From contig JARJFC010000094.1 of the NCBI GenBank assembly GCA_029310945.1, forward strand, positions 1 through 8,942: 8,942 nt of DNA, in the 5' to 3' direction. The notes below the pieces were generated by a model. It saw nothing but the letters and a program-made list of their open reading frames with translations, was not told where the DNA came from and made no database searches. Positions 7,000 to 8,942 of the stretch are shown here, piece after piece. A program made the translations under genes and the position numbers. The stretch comes from Leptospira sp. 96542. Its GTDB lineage: Bacteria > Spirochaetota > Leptospiria > Leptospirales > Leptospiraceae. The stretch's first letter is position 1; the number at the start of each line of letters is the position of its first letter.

Positions 7000-7740
7000 A
7001 TGGATAAGTTAAAAGTATTTAAAATTTTGCTACTGGAAGATGATGAAAGTACCGCCAAGCTTTTGTTACACACGCTTGAGCGTTATAATTTTGATGTGAC
7101 CCATGTGGCAGATGGGATGAGTGGGCTTACAAAAATTAAAAATGCCAGCTTCGATTTGGTAATTAGTGATGTGATGATGCCGTATCTGGATGGGCTTTCC
7201 TTTTTAGAAAAAGGAAAGGACCATATCCGAAACACACCTGTTATCATGTTAACATCTGTCAGTGAAAAAGAGCAGGTTGTTCGTGCAGCCAATAGTAGAG
7301 TGAATGTTTATCTTTTGAAACCAGTTGCGACCAATGCACTCCTTGAAAAAATTGCACAACTTTTGCAACTCAAACCAGAGATGATTGTGGATAAAAAAGA
7401 ACATCCATTACAAATTTCTTTGAAAGATCTATCTGTTTCCCAACTTTTGATGGAAGTGAAAGGTTGCCCGAGCAAAAAATCCCTCGAAGAATTGTACAAT
7501 AAATTTGCCCATTTTCTTTCTGGTCGCACAAGTGTTACCAATTTGAGAATCAATCTCGATAAAGAATTCTTTTGGGAGGCCAGTGCTCTCAAGATCTTGG
7601 ATGAATTGGTGGCTAAAATTGTTAAAAATAGCAATGTCCGAGGCCATTCTTTGTTTTTGGATTCTGTTTATTTCAAAGAAACGGTGGTGGATTTGAAAAC
7701 ATATCCGTACCTTTCCGAAGTAAATATAATTTCAAAATGA
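7000..7740 (+). CDS. Response regulator: receiver domain plus unclassified, STAS-like C-terminal region
   Basis: The protein has 246 residues. The receiver domain (about 6-124) has the acidic pair Asp14/Asp15 in LLLEDDES, phospho-acceptor Asp57 in LVISDVMMPYLDG, Thr85 in VIMLTS and Lys107 in LLKPV, so it should be phosphorylatable. The C-terminal part (about 135-246) has no helix-turn-helix, GGDEF, EAL or HD signature that I recognise. Residues about 179-222 (VTNLRINLDKEFFWEASALKIL, then a helix and HSLFLD) look like the strand-helix-strand core of a STAS domain, with Ser195 where anti-sigma antagonists carry their phosphorylated Ser. This is a weak resemblance. The ATG lies 16 bases after the aroC stop with no strong ribosome site. 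No histidine kinase is in the window, so its partner is unknown and the link to aroC may only be transcriptional. Confidence 0.9.
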   Translation: MDKLKVFKILLLEDDESTAKLLLHTLERYNFDVTHVADGMSGLTKIKNASFDLVISDVMMPYLDGLSFLEKGKDHIRNTPVIMLTSVSEKEQVVRAANSRVNVYLLKPVATNALLEKIAQLLQLKPEMIVDKKEHPLQISLKDLSVSQLLMEVKGCPSKKSLEELYNKFAHFLSGRTSVTNLRINLDKEFFWEASALKILDELVAKIVKNSNVRGHSLFLDSVYFKETVVDLKTYPYLSEVNIISK

Positions 7741-7744
7741 AGGT

Positions 7745-7772
7745 TTGACAAATTCCTTAGTTAAGCTCAAAT
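7745..7772 (+). promoter_or_regulatory. Candidate promoter for nuoG
   Basis: A perfect -35 hexamer TTGACA (7745-7750) is followed after 16 bases by TCAAAT (7767-7772), a 4/6 match to TATAAT. It lies in the 53-bp spacer after the response-regulator stop. Transcription would begin near 7779, leaving a very short leader before the TTG start. The -10 match is modest, so this is tentative. Confidence 0.35.
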
Positions 7773-7780
7773 CAAACGCA

Positions 7781-7785
7781 GGGGG
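7781..7785 (+). promoter_or_regulatory. Ribosome binding site that decides the nuoG TTG start
   Basis: AGGGGG (7780-7785) ends 8 bases before TTG 7794. The frame is closed upstream by a TAG at 7758, and no ATG or GTG lies between that stop and the conserved N-terminal ferredoxin fold, so TTG is the only sensible start. Confidence 0.55.
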
Positions 7786-7793
7786 CCTGTTCT

Positions 7794-8942
7794 TTGGTTA
7801 AGATAAAGATAGACGGACTCGAATACGAAGTCGACGAAAAGAAAAACCTCATTGATGCCGTGAAAGAAGTCGGTATTGAAATCCCTTATTTTTGTTATCA
7901 TCCTGCTCTCTCCATTGTGGGGATGTGCCGTATGTGTTTGATTGAAATTGAAGGTGTTCCGCGCCTCCAAGCAGCTTGTAACACTCCTGTAAAGGAAGGT
8001 ATGGGCATCATTACTAAATCTGATCGAGTGAAAGAAGCTCGCGCTGGTACGATGGAGTTTTTACTCGCAAATCATCCGTTAGATTGTCCTGTTTGTGACA
8101 AAGCTGGTGAATGTAAATTACAAGACAATGCTTTTGGATCTGGCACAGGTCACTCTCGTTTTGAGTTTGATAAACGAAATGTTCCCCAAGAAGAAATTGG
8201 AACTAATCTTATCATCAATCACAATCGTTGTATTGTTTGTTACCGCTGTGTTCGTTTCGAAGAAGAGAAAGTTGGCGAGTCTAATTTAGGTTTGTTTGAA
8301 AGAGGAAACCATTCACTCATCGGCCTTGCGAATTCTGAACCAATCAATCACAACTACCAAGGTGCTTTGGCAGATATTTGTCCTGTGGGAGCCCTTTTAA
8401 ACAACAAAACTTTGTTTAAATCGAGAGTGTGGTGGTATAAATCGCATAAATCCGTTTGTCATGGGTGTTCTACTGGTTGTAATGTAACTACAAATGTTCG
8501 TGATAATAAAATGTATCGTTATATGGTTCGTGAAAATTACGACCAAGGTATGTTCTTTCTTTGTGACAAAGGTCGTTTTGATTTGGATTGGATGAATGAA
8601 AATAGATTATTTTCTTATCTAAAACAAGGAAATCCTTCAACCTCTTCGGAAGTTTTACCAATGGTTGTGGAACGAATGAAACAAGCTAAGTCTATTGCCA
8701 TCATTGGTGGTGCGCATGAGACGAACGAAACCTTGGCTGCAATCAAATCTACTTTGGAATCCATAACTAAAGAATTGGGCGGAAAACAAGTGTTATGGGA
8801 AGTTCGTGTTTCTGATGCTCAATACAAAGAAACTGAACAGTTAGACTTTTTACTCACAAAAGATAATCACCCCAACACAAAAGGTGCTGTGGATTTGGGT
8901 CTTACGACCACCCAAGGCATTTCAAGGATCGTGGCAGATGTC
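7794..8942 (+). CDS. nuoG: NADH-quinone oxidoreductase subunit G, 3' end beyond the window
   Basis: The visible part is 383 codons from TTG 7794 ([13 protein letters not shown]), open to the last base. NuoG is the largest peripheral-arm subunit of complex I and passes electrons from NADH along Fe-S clusters. All ligands are present: a [2Fe-2S] site Cys34, 45, 48, 62; a His-Cys3 [4Fe-4S] site His94, Cys98, 101, 107; a [4Fe-4S] site Cys146, 149, 152, 196 (CIVCYRC and DICPVGAL); and a fourth set Cys222, 225, 229, 257 (CHGCSTGCN and FLCDKGRFD), the extra N7-type cluster of some bacterial NuoG. The start of the molybdopterin-like domain follows, with [11 protein letters not shown] near the window end. 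The FLCDKGRFD and CHGCSTGCN forms fit NuoG better than formate dehydrogenase. It lies 53 bp after the response-regulator gene; nuoE and nuoF are not upstream. Confidence 0.93.
   Translation, partial: MVKIKIDGLEYEVDEKKNLIDAVKEVGIEIPYFCYHPALSIVGMCRMCLIEIEGVPRLQAACNTPVKEGMGIITKSDRVKEARAGTMEFLLANHPLDCPVCDKAGECKLQDNAFGSGTGHSRFEFDKRNVPQEEIGTNLIINHNRCIVCYRCVRFEEEKVGESNLGLFERGNHSLIGLANSEPINHNYQGALADICPVGALLNNKTLFKSRVWWYKSHKSVCHGCSTGCNVTTNVRDNKMYRYMVRENYDQGMFFLCDKGRFDLDWMNENRLFSYLKQGNPSTSSEVLPMVVERMKQAKSIAIIGGAHETNETLAAIKSTLESITKELGGKQVLWEVRVSDAQYKETEQLDFLLTKDNHPNTKGAVDLGLTTTQGISRIVADV

Noticed and set aside
7767..8289. Frames at 7767-7970 (-) and 8095-8289 (+)
   Set aside because: Both fall in the Fe-S ligand-bearing part of nuoG, which reads uninterrupted in another frame with every expected Cys; the hydrophobic look of the second is a frame-shift artefact.

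Overview
The window reads as ordinary chromosomal DNA from a Gram-negative (diderm) bacterium, most likely a Leptospira-type spirochaete. That guess rests on the style of the proteins (chorismate synthase beginning [19 protein letters not shown], type I dehydroquinate dehydratase, Lys/Asn/Phe-rich composition) and on GC that looks near 40 percent by eye, which would suit a saprophytic or intermediate Leptospira better than the more AT-rich pathogens. It is recollection and inference, not a database match. A Kdo-precursor enzyme, a TonB-like protein and exported proteins support an outer membrane.

Layout. Bases 1-1490 (+) hold a GMC-family FAD oxidoreductase that lacks its first residues. After 44 bp, 1535-3103 (+) encodes an exported tetratricopeptide-repeat protein. 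It converges with, and overlaps by 23 bp, a compact minus-strand operon whose transcription order is: TonB-like protein (5793-5287), NusG/RfaH-type paralogue (5300-4764), arabinose-5-phosphate isomerase kdsD (4767-3796), 3-dehydroquinate dehydratase aroD (3791-3081). These four genes overlap by 14 bp, overlap by 4 bp (ATGA) and are spaced by 4 bp. The operon ends in an intrinsic terminator made from the coding ends of aroD and the TPR gene. A 50-bp divergent spacer separates this operon from a plus-strand run: chorismate synthase aroC (5844-6983), a response regulator with an unusual C-terminal domain (7000-7740), and the first 383 codons of NADH-quinone oxidoreductase subunit nuoG (7794 to the window end).

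How the genes fit together. Two shikimate-pathway enzymes (AroD, AroC) lie in divergent transcription units that share one short spacer. KdsD supplies the Kdo precursor for LPS, and beside it sit a specialised NusG paralogue of the kind often tied to surface-polysaccharide operons and a TonB-like envelope protein. The nuoG start is of interest because the visible upstream side carries aroC and a regulator instead of nuoE/nuoF.

There is no RNA gene, insertion sequence, CRISPR array or phage segment that I can support, and no non-coding stretch longer than 53 bp. Most of the window is housekeeping. The points worth a second look are the NusG paralogue in its operon, the receiver protein with a STAS-like tail, the terminator embedded in two overlapping genes, and the hairpin at the start of the TPR gene.
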